Source: Dyella lutea (GTDB taxonomy: Bacteria; Pseudomonadota; Gammaproteobacteria; Xanthomonadales; Rhodanobacteraceae). Taken from it: a stretch of 64,000 nt of DNA. How positions within the stretch are numbered: position 1 is the first letter of the stretch; each line of letters starts with the position of its first letter. Under the pieces are notes generated by a model. The model made no database searches. It was not told where the DNA came from and saw only the letters and a list, made by a program, of their open reading frames with translations. A program made the position numbers and the translations under genes. The stretch is taken from the NCBI RefSeq assembly GCF_024158035.1, contig NZ_JAMZEK010000002.1, positions 372,001 through 436,000 of the forward strand, in the 5' to 3' direction. Shown here one piece after another: positions 17,317 through 29,241 of the stretch.

Positions 17317-17485
17317 CAGGGTCTCCGCGGTGACCCCGTCGGACGCTTCCGGGCAACCGGCGGCGGGCCAGTCTACTGCGCCCGGGGCGACCGGTTCATC
17401 CCTGCCGATCGGCATCCGCGGGCAGGGTCGCCAAGCGCCTGGCGCCGGACTACGATGCCCGGACCTTTCCCTGGGGGAGTGCACG

Positions 17486-18586
17486 ATGCCGATCACCGTG
17501 GCCGCACTGCGCGAAACCGCTGCCGGCGAGCGCCGCGTGGCGATCACGCCGGAAATGGCGAAGAAGATGCATGGCCGCGGCTGGCGGGTGCTGCTTGAGC
17601 ACGGCGCCGGTGCTGCGGCGGGCTTCCCCGATGCGGCGTATCCGGAGGCGACATTCGCCCCGGCGACCGAGGTCTGTGCCGCAGCCGACGTGCTGGCCTG
17701 CGTGCTGCCGCCGACGGACACCGCGGTGGCGGCGCTGCGTGAGCAGTCGGTGGTGGTCGGCCAGCTGCGTCCCTACGGTGCTGCGGCGCGGCTGGCGGCG
17801 ATGGGCGCGCGGCGACTCGCCGCGTTCGCGCTGGAGCTGCTGCCGCGGACCACGCGGGCCCAGTCGATGGACGTGCTCAGTTCGCAGGCAGCCGTGGCCG
17901 GCTACCGCGCGATGCTGATCGCCGCCGAGGCGGCGCCGAAGTTCTTTCCCATGCTCACCACGGCGGCCGGCACCATCCGTCCGTCGCGCGTGCTGGTGAT
18001 CGGCGCCGGCGTGGCCGGCCTGCAGGCGATCGCCACCGCCCGCCGGCTTGGCGCGCAGACCGAGGGCTACGACGTGCGCCCGGAAACGCGCGAACAGGTG
18101 GAGTCGCTGGGAGCCAGGTTCCTCGACCTTGGCGTCAGTGCGGCCGGCAGCGGCGGCTATGCGCGAGAGCTTTCGGCCGAGGAGCGCGCGGCGCAGCAGC
18201 AGGCCCTGGCCGACCACCTGAAGAACATCGACGTGGTCGTGACCACGGCGGCGGTACCCGGGCGCCCGGCGCCAAAGATCATCAGTGCGGCGATGGTGGC
18301 GGGGATGAAGCCCAGCGCCCTGGTCGTCGACCTTGCTGCCGAGGGCGGCGGCAACTGCGAGCTGACCCGGCCCGGCGAGCGGGTGGAGCAGGGCGGGGTG
18401 GTCATCCTCGGCCCGCTGAACCTGCCGGCTGGCGCGCCGCTGCACGCCTCGGAGATGTACGCCCGCAACGTGTTCAACTTCCTCGAGCTGCTGGTGCGCG
18501 ACGGCGAACTGGCGCCGGACTGCGACGACGAGCTGGTCGCCAAGAGCTGCGTGACCCGCGACGGCCAGGCCCACTTCGGCGGCTGA
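17486..18586 (+). CDS. pntAA: proton-translocating NAD(P) transhydrogenase subunit alpha part 1
   Basis: This 366-residue soluble NAD(H)-binding dI subunit has an alanine-dehydrogenase/PNT-type N-domain (GERRVAITPEMAKKM, QSMDVLSSQAAVAGYRA). A Rossmann domain follows, with VLVIGAGVAGLQAIATARRLGA. It lacks the membrane segment found in fused PntA, as expected for the split form whose TM part is pntAB. Unusually, pntAB lies 1.7 kb away, with three minus-strand genes in between. A GGGGGAG site precedes the ATG. Confidence 0.93.
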   Translation: MPITVAALRETAAGERRVAITPEMAKKMHGRGWRVLLEHGAGAAAGFPDAAYPEATFAPATEVCAAADVLACVLPPTDTAVAALREQSVVVGQLRPYGAAARLAAMGARRLAAFALELLPRTTRAQSMDVLSSQAAVAGYRAMLIAAEAAPKFFPMLTTAAGTIRPSRVLVIGAGVAGLQAIATARRLGAQTEGYDVRPETREQVESLGARFLDLGVSAAGSGGYARELSAEERAAQQQALADHLKNIDVVVTTAAVPGRPAPKIISAAMVAGMKPSALVVDLAAEGGGNCELTRPGERVEQGGVVILGPLNLPAGAPLHASEMYARNVFNFLELLVRDGELAPDCDDELVAKSCVTRDGQAHFGG

Positions 18587-18601
18587 GTCGTCGGCGGAAG
18601 C

Positions 18602-19195
18602 TCAGAACGGTTGGTCCGGTCCGCCCGATCCCGGGCGGGGGGGCGGAGGGGGCATGCCACCATGCCGCATGCCGTCACGGCGCATGTGGTCGATCCACTG
18701 CTGCCGCTGCTCGATCGAGAGCGAGCGCCACTGGCGCAACAGCGCCTCGCGCTGATCCGGCGGCATCGCCTGGAACTGGCGGAACGCGTCATGGAGTTCG
18801 CGCCGCTGCTGCGGCGGAAGTTCGTGGAACTTGCGCATGTTCTCGCGGGCCAGGCGGCGTTCCTCCGGCGTCATCGCCTGCCAGCGGGCGATCCGCTCGC
18901 GGATCTTCTCCCGCTCCTGCGGCGGCAGCGTCAGCCAGCGCTCGCTCTTCTCCAGCAGGTGCGCCTGCCTGCGCGGCGGCAGCGTGTTCCAGTCCTTGTG
19001 CAGGGGCGCGAGCAGGTCGCGTTGTTCGGGCGACAGGCTGTGCCAGGGGCGCGGGGACGGTGGCGGCATGTCCAGTGCGCCGGGCGGGGGGCCCTGGCGA
19101 AACTCCTGGGCGTGCAGCGTCAGAGGTCCCCCGGCGATCAGGCCGATGGCGACCAGCAGGCAGGCGGCAAGCGACCGGGGGCGGGGAAAATCCAT
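18602..19195 (-). CDS. exported DUF3106-type protein
   Basis: This 197-residue protein has a signal peptide (residues 1-29, ending LHAQ). A mature helical region then repeats a W..L.P..R..L unit of about 20 residues: WHSLSPEQRDLL, WNTLPPRRQAHL, WLTLPPQEREKI, WQAMTPEERRLA, FHELPPQQRREL, FQAMPPDQREAL, WRSLSIEQRQQW. It ends in a Pro/Gly-rich tail. This matches DUF3106 proteins, which often sit beside an ECF sigma factor and a small membrane protein, as here. Function is unknown; periplasmic scaffolding or stress sensing is conceivable. It is third in the minus-strand operon. Confidence 0.8.
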   Translation of the reverse strand: MDFPRPRSLAACLLVAIGLIAGGPLTLHAQEFRQGPPPGALDMPPPSPRPWHSLSPEQRDLLAPLHKDWNTLPPRRQAHLLEKSERWLTLPPQEREKIRERIARWQAMTPEERRLARENMRKFHELPPQQRRELHDAFRQFQAMPPDQREALLRQWRSLSIEQRQQWIDHMRRDGMRHGGMPPPPPRPGSGGPDQPF

Positions 19196-19198
19196 GGC

Positions 19199-19591
19199 TC
19201 AGTGCTGCTTGGCGGGAGACGGGTCGTTGGCGGCCAGCCAGCCGTAGAAATCGAGGTTCTGGTAAAGCGCCGGATCGGCACTGTCGGCATCCGGCGGCAA
19301 ATCACCGTCGTCCGGTGCCCGCGCCGCCGCCGCAGCGACCATGGTCGCGGGAGCGCCCACCGGGACCGGATGGCGCGGCGACCAGACCATCAGCGCGGCC
19401 AGCGCGACCGCGGCAAAGGCGCCGGCCGGCAGCAGGAGCAGGCGGGCTGCGCGGTGTGCGGGTGTTGCCGTCTGCAATGCATCCCGCCGTGCGGCGCGGA
19501 GGCGACCGGCCATGGCCGGGTCCAGCGAGTGGCTGGCCTGCCGGAACAGCGCACGGGCGCGTTGTTCGATGCGATCGTCGGGCGAGTTCAT
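19199..19591 (-). CDS. small single-TM protein, probable anti-sigma factor
   Basis: This 130-residue protein has a cytosolic helical N-terminus (residues 1-48), one TM helix at about 50-70 (LLLLPAGAFAAVALAALMVW), and a short Asp/Ala-rich outer part ending YGWLAANDPSPAKQH. Its start overlaps the sigma-factor stop (ATGA), the standard position for an anti-sigma factor. It lacks a recognisable zinc-binding anti-sigma HxxxCxxC motif. The layout resembles DUF3619-type proteins that accompany sigma factor and DUF3106 genes. The anti-sigma role is inferred from context. Confidence 0.65.
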   Translation of the reverse strand: MNSPDDRIEQRARALFRQASHSLDPAMAGRLRAARRDALQTATPAHRAARLLLLPAGAFAAVALAALMVWSPRHPVPVGAPATMVAAAAARAPDDGDLPPDADSADPALYQNLDFYGWLAANDPSPAKQH

Positions 19592-20226
19592 CGCCAGTCC
19601 TCCAGTTGGTCGCGCAGGTGGTGCATGGCGCGCGACAGGTGGGTTTTAACGCTGCCCTCCGAGCAGCCCATGGCGCGGGCGGTCTCGGCGACGTCCAGTC
19701 CTTCCAGCACGCGCAGCATGAAGGCTTCGCGCTGGCGCTGCGGCAGCCTGCGCACCGCTTCGGCCATGTCCCGGTAGGACTGCGCGTCCTGCAGGCGGTC
19801 CAGTGGTCCCGGCGCGCGATCGGCCGGCTCCCAGGCCGGCAGTTCCTCGCCGTCGCCATCACGGCCGCCGCCGAGCCAGCCGACCACGATCGAGCGCACC
19901 TTGCGACGACGCTGCAGGTCGACGATGCGCCGGCGCAGGATGCCCCAGAACAGCGGGGCCCATTCTCCCGGGGGCTTGTCCCGGTAGTGCCGCACCAGCC
20001 GCAGCATGGCGTCCTGCACCGCGTCGAAGGCGTCCTCGCGGTGACCCAGCTGCAGCTCGGCCATGCGAAAGGCGCGGCGTTCGACCTGGGCCAGGAAGGC
20101 GTCCAGCGAGGCGGGCACGGCACGGGCGTCGGCACCGTCGACCAGGAGGTCGTCGGCCAGGGGCTGGGCGAGGCTGCTCATCGCTTCGGCGTCCACGGGT
20201 CCCGGCAGATCATCGTCCGGCTCCAT
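19588..20226 (-). CDS. ECF-type RNA polymerase sigma factor
   Basis: This 212-residue sigma-70 family protein has region 2 at about 55-110 (AELQLGHREDAFDAVQDAMLRLVRHY) and region 4 at about 150-205 (LPQRQREAFMLRVLEGLDVAETARAM, GSVKTHLSRAMHHL). The ATG at 20226 (MEPDDDLPG) has GGGGAG upstream. It heads a three-gene operon with a TM protein and a DUF3106 protein, and points away from pntAB across 93 nt. Its target promoters are unknown; autoregulation upstream of 20226 would be usual. Confidence 0.88.
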   Translation of the reverse strand: MEPDDDLPGPVDAEAMSSLAQPLADDLLVDGADARAVPASLDAFLAQVERRAFRMAELQLGHREDAFDAVQDAMLRLVRHYRDKPPGEWAPLFWGILRRRIVDLQRRRKVRSIVVGWLGGGRDGDGEELPAWEPADRAPGPLDRLQDAQSYRDMAEAVRRLPQRQREAFMLRVLEGLDVAETARAMGCSEGSVKTHLSRAMHHLRDQLEDWR

Positions 20227-20319
20227 CGGTTCGGTCTCCCCGCTCAACGCGGCACGCTCGCACACGTTGACGGCCACCCGTATGATGCCCGAACCACATC
20301 GTGCTGGCGGGGAGGAGTC

Positions 20320-20627
20320 ATGATCGACGGTTTCCTGGCGCTGTACATCTTCATGCTGGCCGCGTTCACCGGCTACGAGATCATCGCCCGGGTGCCGGTG
20401 ATCCTGCACACGCCGCTGATGTCGGGGTCCAATTTCGTCCACGGCATTGTGCTGGTCGGCGCGATGATCGCGCTAGGACATGCCGACTCGACACTGGGTA
20501 TCGCGATCGGGTTCATCGGCGTGCTGCTGGGCGCGGGCAACGCCGCCGGGGGCTACGTGGTGACCGAGCGCATGCTGGAGATGTTCAAGTCCAGCAAGCC
20601 CGGCGGCGGCAAGTCGGGAGACCACTG

Positions 20628-20628
<1 letters not shown>
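20320..20628 (+). CDS. pntAB: NAD(P) transhydrogenase subunit alpha part 2 (membrane)
   Basis: This 102-residue, three-helix membrane subunit matches the C-terminal TM part of PntA: FLALYIFMLAAFTGYEII, the VPVILHTPLMSGSNFVHGIV loop, and a Gly-rich third helix. It forms the proton channel together with PntB. A strong GGGGAGGAG site lies just before the ATG. Its TGA shares an A with the pntB start (TGATG), so the two are translationally coupled. Confidence 0.93.
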
Positions 20629-22041
<1,413 letters not shown>

Positions 22042-22061
<20 letters not shown>

Positions 22062-22476
22062 TCCGGCGCGCGGCCAGCGCGGCCACCGCGGCGCCGGCAG
22101 CGAACCAGATCCAGTGCGCGGGGCGTGCGCCCAGTCCGCCCAGCGCCCACAGCATGGCCGGGCCGGCGGTGCGCACGGCCTCGGTCAGGCCCATGCCCAG
22201 CGAGCCGGCAAGCTGGAGGCCGGTGATCAGCACGTTCACATAGACCGCTGCGAGCAAGGTGGCCGCGGCGGCCAGCCATGGCGCAGCCTTGCGACGGGGG
22301 CTGATCCAGCGGGCAATCGCCCAGCCGAGCAGGGTGCCGACCGGTATCGCGAGCCATGCGGCGTGGCTCTGCAGGTAGGCGGCGACCAGCATCCACAGGG
22401 CACCGGCGGCCAGGCCAAGCATGGCTGCACTGATCAGCGAGAGCGCGAGAGACAGGAAGCGGTACAGCCGCTTCAT
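22042..22476 (-). CDS. hypothetical four-helix membrane protein
   Basis: This 144-residue protein starts at MKRLYRFLSL. Four hydrophobic segments are visible (about 8-34, 40-55, 66-90, 110-135), with WISPRRKAA as a short basic loop. It does not match a family I can name. Its 3' end overlaps pntB by 20 nt in convergent orientation. An upstream in-frame ATG (22536) would add 20 residues, but neither start has a good ribosome-binding site. Alanine/leucine richness in high-GC DNA can inflate apparent helices, so it is moderately supported. Confidence 0.55.
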
Positions 22477-22666
22477 GAGGCGAGAATTCGGGCCGGATGG
22501 GGCATCGGGTGATTGGCTTCGGCGCAAAGCAGCCATGATAGCGCGGGCCCGCGGCGGCTTGGCCCGGGCTTGATTAGGGCAAGAGGAGACCTGATCTGCT
22601 GCGGAGCGTCATAATGGCGCCCCTGAAAGTGCGTCCTCGACGCATGGATCTCACCACGGGACAAGC

Positions 22667-23224
22667 ATGAGCGGTTTCAGTCTGAGCAGCGAGCCTTTCA
22701 CCCTCGAGCGGGATTGCCCGGCCGTCATGGTGCCGCAGGGGGAGACCGTGGTGCTGCCGGCGGGCCAGGTCGGCTACATCACCCAGGCCCTGGGCGGAAG
22801 CTTCACCGTGTACGTGGAGGGCAACCTGTTCCGGATTGCCGGCGGCGACGCCGATGCGCTGGGCAAGGAGCCGCCGCCGGCGATCGAGCTGGCCGATGGC
22901 GCTGGCGACGCGGAGGTCGAGAAGCTGGTGTGGGAGCAGTTGCGGACCGTGTTCGATCCGGAGATCCCGGTCAACGTGGTGGAGCTGGGACTGGTCTACG
23001 ACGTGGCCATGGAAGGCACCGAAGACGGTCAGCGCAAGGTCTACATAAAGATGACCCTCACCGCGCCAGGCTGTGGCATGGGCGACATCCTGGTCGACGA
23101 CGTTCGTACCAAGCTCGAGCTCATCCCCACCATCTCCCAGGCGGATGTCGATCTCGTGTTCGACCCGCCGTGGAACCACTCGATGATGTCCGAGATCGCC
23201 AAGCTCGAGACCGGGATGCTCTGA
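22667..23224 (+). CDS. sufT: Fe-S cluster assembly protein SufT
   Basis: This 185-residue protein has an N-terminal extension (residues 1-70) with QVGYITQALGGSFTVYVEGNL-like character, specific to SufT. A MIP18/DUF59 domain follows: VFDPEIPVNVVELGLVYDV, LTAPGCGMGDILVDDV with the conserved Cys, and VFDPPWNHSMMSE. SufT supports maturation of Fe-S proteins. It stands alone; the suf genes are not in the window. About 130 nt of featureless DNA follow before the operator at 23353. Confidence 0.9.
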   Translation: MSGFSLSSEPFTLERDCPAVMVPQGETVVLPAGQVGYITQALGGSFTVYVEGNLFRIAGGDADALGKEPPPAIELADGAGDAEVEKLVWEQLRTVFDPEIPVNVVELGLVYDVAMEGTEDGQRKVYIKMTLTAPGCGMGDILVDDVRTKLELIPTISQADVDLVFDPPWNHSMMSEIAKLETGML

Positions 23225-23352
23225 TCCACCGGTTGAGTGGCGCGGGCCGGTGGCGCTCGCGCGGTCCTGTTCGGGTGCTTCCGGTGCCGAGGGTGTGGCT
23301 GCATCCCGTGGTCGCCGCCTCCTCTCCACGCGTGAGGAGGGTCACACCCCCT

Positions 23353-23397
23353 AGGAATAATTCCCCTTGTTTCGTAATTTCTTGCCGCCTATCGTCG
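23353..23397 (+). promoter_or_regulatory. operator plus promoter of the M4 peptidase gene (copy A of a shared module)
   Basis: AGGAATAATTCC (23353-23364), containing the dyad GGAAT-A-ATTCC, is followed by CC and then TTG (23367). CCTATCGTCG (23388-23397) provides the likely -10 (TATCGT), 17 nt after TTGTTT. The same blocks occur at the same spacing before the next two exported genes (26169 and 28963). The dyad lies just upstream of the -35, a usual position for an activator. Confidence 0.6.
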
Positions 23398-25816
<2,419 letters not shown>

Positions 25817-25858
25817 TTGCCGTGACAGACGGGGCGGAGTCCCCGCTGGATTGACCCG

Positions 25859-25890
25859 AAGGCCCGGTCAGGATGACCGGGCCTTTTTTT
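25859..25890 (+). terminator. rho-independent terminator of the M4 peptidase gene
   Basis: AAGGCCCGGTCA and TGACCGGGCCTT form a 12-bp stem around a short loop, followed by a run of seven or more T. Confidence 0.95.
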
Positions 25891-26168
25891 CGCTCGACGC
25901 CAGCCTGGCGGCCCGCTGGGTCCTGGGCGCGTCGGGAGTGCCTGCGCGACGGACGCCGGGCGAGTCCTCGATTCGCGTGCTGCATCGGTGACCCGGGTGT
26001 GGACTGAAGCGAGGCTATCGATTCGCTTTCGTTAGTCAGGCAATCCGATAATGATCAGCTGATTCGCATTCAATTACGAAAGCTTGAAAATGGGTCTGCG
26101 CAAGTGTCTGTTTGCATTGGTATTCGAAATTACTTGCGAATATTCTGAGAAGTCGCGCACCACCCCAC
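25891..26168. other. noncoding spacer, AT-rich toward its 3' half
   Basis: No gene is supported. From about 26020 to 26165 the sequence is clearly more AT-rich than its surroundings, with tracts such as CATTCAATTACGAAAGCTTG and GGTATTCGAAATTACTTGCG. AT-rich DNA ahead of a promoter in a high-GC genome can hold binding sites for H-NS/MvaT-like silencers or AT-binding activators. Confidence 0.5.
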
Positions 26169-26214
26169 AGGAAAAATTCCAATTGTCCGCTCTCCGGAAG
26201 AGCGCCTAATGTCG
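26169..26214 (+). promoter_or_regulatory. operator plus promoter, copy B of the shared module
   Basis: AGGAAAAATTCC (26169-26180; dyad GGAA-AAA-TTCC), AA, then TTG (26183). CCTAATGTCG (26205-26214) provides the -10 TAATGT, 18 nt after TTGTCC. The distance from AGGAA to CCTA is 36 nt, against 35 in copy A and 36 in copy C. The distance from AGGAA to the start codon is 279 nt, the same as in copy C. Confidence 0.6.
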
Positions 26215-26447
26215 GGTGATTCGTCATCCGAACGGGTGGCGGGTAGTTTCGTTCAAGCTGACACGCGGGGCGGCGCGCCAAGGGCACGGGTGCGCCGGGC
26301 CGGACAGGACGTCATATGGCCGGGCTTCGAGCGGGATCGTTGGGCAAATCCATGAATTGATTGGCCGCATGACGCGGCGATTAAACACTGCGGTCATTCG
26401 ACCGCGGCGGGGATTGTTTGTCCTGAATAATTCAATTGGGGAGTGAC
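26215..26447 (+). promoter_or_regulatory. 5' leader of the EXO-like/PKD/PPC gene
   Basis: This noncoding leader of about 230 nt shares GACAGGACGTCA (26303-26314), ATCG...GGCAAA (26336-26348) and ATCCATgAAT...GCCGCAT (26348-26370) with leader A. A hairpin GCCGC-ATGAC-GCGGC (26364-26378) takes the place of the GCCGC/GCGGC hairpin in A. It is followed by CGGTC..GACCG. The last 60 nt are AT-rich and end in GGGGAGTGAC before the ATG. Confidence 0.45.
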
Positions 26448-28496
26448 ATGCTTAATACGCAGAAAAATCGTTTGCTGAAAACCGCAATTACCTGTGCGCT
26501 TTTCGGCCTGGCTGGCAGCGCCGCCGTGGCCCATGCCAATGGGCAGCAGGTCGGTAATCCGTATGCGCCCGCCTACGGGCACCACTACCGCCACGGTGCC
26601 GTGCCGACCCGCGAGGCGCACGCCCGGATGAAGCAGTTCGCCGCGGCCCACGCGGCCAATGCCGCCACGACGGCGGCGACCGGTACCGAGACGCTGAGCT
26701 ACGGCGGCGGCGTCGATGGCATCGGCGTCACCAGCGGTACGCCGAAGGTGTACCTGGTCGTCTACGGCAGCCAGTGGGGCAGTGCCGGCACCGACGCCAA
26801 CGGCAACATGACCCTGTCGGGCGACTCGGTCGGCGCCGTGCCGTACCTGGAGAAGCTGTTCAAGGGCCTGGGTACCGGCGGCGAGCTGTGGTCGGGCACC
26901 ATGACCCAGTACTGCGATGGTCCCACGGTCTCCAACGGCGCCACCTCCTGCCCGTCGGGCGCGCCGCACATCGGCTACCCGACCGGTGGCGCCTTCGCCG
27001 GCATCTGGTACGACAACTCGGTGTCCTCGCCGAGTAATGCCACGGCCGCGCAGCTGGCCCAGGAGGCGATCAAGGCCGCCGCACATTTCGGCAACACCAC
27101 GGCGGCGTCCAATCGCTATGTGCAGTACGTGATCCTGTCGCCGACCGGCACGCATCCGGACGGCTTCAACACCTCCAGCGGCCAGTTCTGCGCTTGGCAT
27201 GACTACAACGGTGACGCCGGCGTGTCCTCGTCCTATGGCGATATCGCCTTCACCAACATGCCCTACGTCTACGACATGGGTTCGAGCTGCGGCACCGGCT
27301 CGGTGAACGGCAGCTCCGCCGGCAATCTCGACGGCTTCTCGATCGTGGAAGGCCACGAGTACGCCGAGACCGTGACCGACCAGAACCCGGCCGGCGGCTG
27401 GACCAACCACACTGGCAGCTCCTACAACGGCCAGGAGAACGGCGATGAGTGCGCCTGGATCTCCTCCGGCCAGGGCGCGACCGCCAACGTGACCATGGGT
27501 ACCGGCACGTTCCCGATGCAGTCGACCTGGTCGAACGACACCAACGAGTGCGACCTGTCGCATCCGATCGTGTCGGGCGGCACCACCAACAACCCGCCGG
27601 TCGCCAACTTCAGCGATACCATCAGCGGCCTGACCGTCAGCTTCGCCGACAGCTCCACCGACAGCGACGGCAGCATCTCGTCGCGCTCGTGGAACTTCGG
27701 CGACGGCAGTACCTCGACCGCGACCAACCCGAGCCACACCTATTCGGCAGCCGGTACCTACACGGTCTCGCTGACGGTGACCGACAACGGCGGTGCCACC
27801 AACACCAAGACCGCCTCGGTGACGGTGAGCAGCTCCGGCGGCGGTGGCGGCAACGTGCTGCAGAACGGCGTGCCGATCACCAACCAGTCCGGTGCGCAGG
27901 GTGCGCAGCTGTTCTACACCGTGACCGTTCCGGCCGGTGCCAGCAACCTGGTGATCTCCGAGTCCGGCGGTACCGGCGACGCCGACCTGTACACCAAGTT
28001 CGGCTCTGCTCCGACCCTGTCGAGCTATGACTGCCGTCCGTACATCACCGGCAACAACGAGAGCTGCACTGTGGCTTCGCCGCAGGCTGGCACCTACTAC
28101 GTGATGCTGAACGGCTATGCCGCGTTCTCGGGCGTCTCCGTAAAGGCCAGCTGGAGCACCAGCAGCGGCGGCGGTGGTGGCGGCAACGTGCTGCAGAACG
28201 GCGTGGCGGCCACGGGCCTGAGCGCCACCAAGGGCAATTCCGTGGCCTACACCATGGTCGTGCCTGCCGGTGCCACCGGCCTGAGCTTCAAGATCTCCGG
28301 CAGCACCGGTGACGCCGATCTGTACGTGAAGTTCGGCTCGGCGCCGACCACCTCGAGCTACGACTGCCGCCCGTACCTGGTCGGCGACAACGAGACCTGC
28401 AACATCTCCAACGTGCAGGCCGGTACGTACTACGTGATGGTCCGGGCCTACGCGACCTACTCGGGCGTCAGCCTGACCGGTAGCTACACCCCGTAA
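26448..28496 (+). CDS. secreted EXO-like protein with PKD and two PPC domains
   Basis: This 682-residue protein has a signal peptide at about 1-32 (ending AHAN). An N-terminal domain of about 300 residues carries VYLVVYGSQWG, YLEKLFKGLG, FAGIWYDNS, FCAWHDYNG, IVEGHEYAETVTD and ENGDECAWIS. The last two strings resemble bacterial homologues of plant EXORDIUM/phosphate-induced-1 proteins and could be a metal site (HExxE). A PKD domain follows at about 383-463 (WNFGDGSTS, HTYSAAGTYTVSLTVTDNGG), then two PPC domains separated by Gly/Ser linkers. PPC and PKD suggest an extracellular enzyme or adhesin. The catalytic nature is not proven. Confidence 0.75.
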   Translation: MLNTQKNRLLKTAITCALFGLAGSAAVAHANGQQVGNPYAPAYGHHYRHGAVPTREAHARMKQFAAAHAANAATTAATGTETLSYGGGVDGIGVTSGTPKVYLVVYGSQWGSAGTDANGNMTLSGDSVGAVPYLEKLFKGLGTGGELWSGTMTQYCDGPTVSNGATSCPSGAPHIGYPTGGAFAGIWYDNSVSSPSNATAAQLAQEAIKAAAHFGNTTAASNRYVQYVILSPTGTHPDGFNTSSGQFCAWHDYNGDAGVSSSYGDIAFTNMPYVYDMGSSCGTGSVNGSSAGNLDGFSIVEGHEYAETVTDQNPAGGWTNHTGSSYNGQENGDECAWISSGQGATANVTMGTGTFPMQSTWSNDTNECDLSHPIVSGGTTNNPPVANFSDTISGLTVSFADSSTDSDGSISSRSWNFGDGSTSTATNPSHTYSAAGTYTVSLTVTDNGGATNTKTASVTVSSSGGGGGNVLQNGVPITNQSGAQGAQLFYTVTVPAGASNLVISESGGTGDADLYTKFGSAPTLSSYDCRPYITGNNESCTVASPQAGTYYVMLNGYAAFSGVSVKASWSTSSGGGGGGNVLQNGVAATGLSATKGNSVAYTMVVPAGATGLSFKISGSTGDADLYVKFGSAPTTSSYDCRPYLVGDNETCNISNVQAGTYYVMVRAYATYSGVSLTGSYTP

Positions 28497-28519
28497 TCGA
28501 TCCACGCTTTGGAGCGACG

Positions 28520-28551
28520 ACTCCCGGCCCGAGAGGGCCGGGAGTTTTTTT
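28520..28551 (+). terminator. rho-independent terminator
   Basis: ACTCCCGGCCC and GGGCCGGGAGT form an 11-bp stem with loop GAGA, followed by seven T. Confidence 0.95.
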
Positions 28552-28962
28552 GTGCCTTGCCCGAGTGGCCGCTCTGGTACACCCGTTCCGGGTGAGGTGA
28601 CCGCCGGGGCGCATCGAAGGGGCTGTGGATCGCGCTGTGCCCAAGGGTCTGCTGCCCCACCGCGCCATGGTTGCAGCAGGCGAGGGCATCCTCGGTGACG
28701 GGTGGATGGTGGCCATTTGTCCGTACGGAGTCACGCCGCTATTTACGGGTGATTCGGGGAATGCGGTTTCACAGAGATGAATTGCAATGGAACGCAATAT
28801 CTTTCGATTATCAAAAGGGTCGGGTGTTCTGGCTTTGATGCGTTACGCCAAAATGACCTCAAGGTATTTGCCCGTGTGCATGCCTAATAATCGAACGAGG
28901 ATGATGATCGAACGGTAATGCGGTGTTTTTTATTTGATTGTCGTCACATGATTATGGAGTGC
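28552..28962. other. noncoding spacer with an AT-rich segment
   Basis: No gene is supported in these 411 nt. The part from about 28780 to 28960 is markedly AT-rich (for example TTTTTTATTTGATTGTCGTC). This parallels the AT-rich stretch before the copy B promoter and ends right at the copy C operator. Confidence 0.5.
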
Positions 28963-29008
28963 AGGAATTAGTCCTATTGACGCTTTCCAAAGGACAAACC
29001 TAACGTCG
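28963..29008 (+). promoter_or_regulatory. operator plus promoter, copy C of the shared module
   Basis: AGGAATTAGTCC (28963-28974), TA, then TTGACG (28977-28982) as -35. CCTAACGTCG (28999-29008) contains -10 TAACGT after an 18-nt spacer. The dyad here is AGGA-N5-TCCT. Spacing to the start codon (279 nt) equals that of copy B. Confidence 0.6.
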
Positions 29009-29241
29009 ATGACGTCCTTGGCGGAATCGCCAATGGATGATCCTTGCCCCATGCGGACCCCTGTCTGTCCGTAACGGGAGCATCGGTCCCAGGCCAGGCT
29101 TGCCATTGAAACGCCATGTGACCGGAAGGATCGCTTCAACCAATCCGTTCCCTGTCGCCCAGCGGCGACGACCCACAGTCATGGGGCCTAACGGCCGCAT
29201 CAGGTTGCTGCATCCCAAATTCAGGTCAGGAGACCATCCAC
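29009..29241 (+). promoter_or_regulatory. 5' leader of the S53 peptidase gene
   Basis: TTGGCGG (29018) and GGATGATCCT (29035) lie 19 and 36 nt after CCTA, exactly as in leader A. Farther on come GGATCGCTTC, a hairpin GTCGC...GCGAC near 29154-29171, and ATGGGGCCTAACGGCCGCATCAGGT (29181-29205). That last block lines up with 23580-23605 at nearly the same distance from the start codon (61 against 59 nt). No ORF is supported. Confidence 0.5.

Noticed and set aside
26036-26287. 83-codon minus-strand frame overlapping the copy B operator
   Set aside because: No ribosome-binding site or family resemblance; the region is better explained as AT-rich regulatory DNA.
28468-28797. 109-codon minus-strand frame after the EXO-like gene
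   Set aside because: It starts in spacer DNA, crosses a strong terminator, and has random-looking composition.
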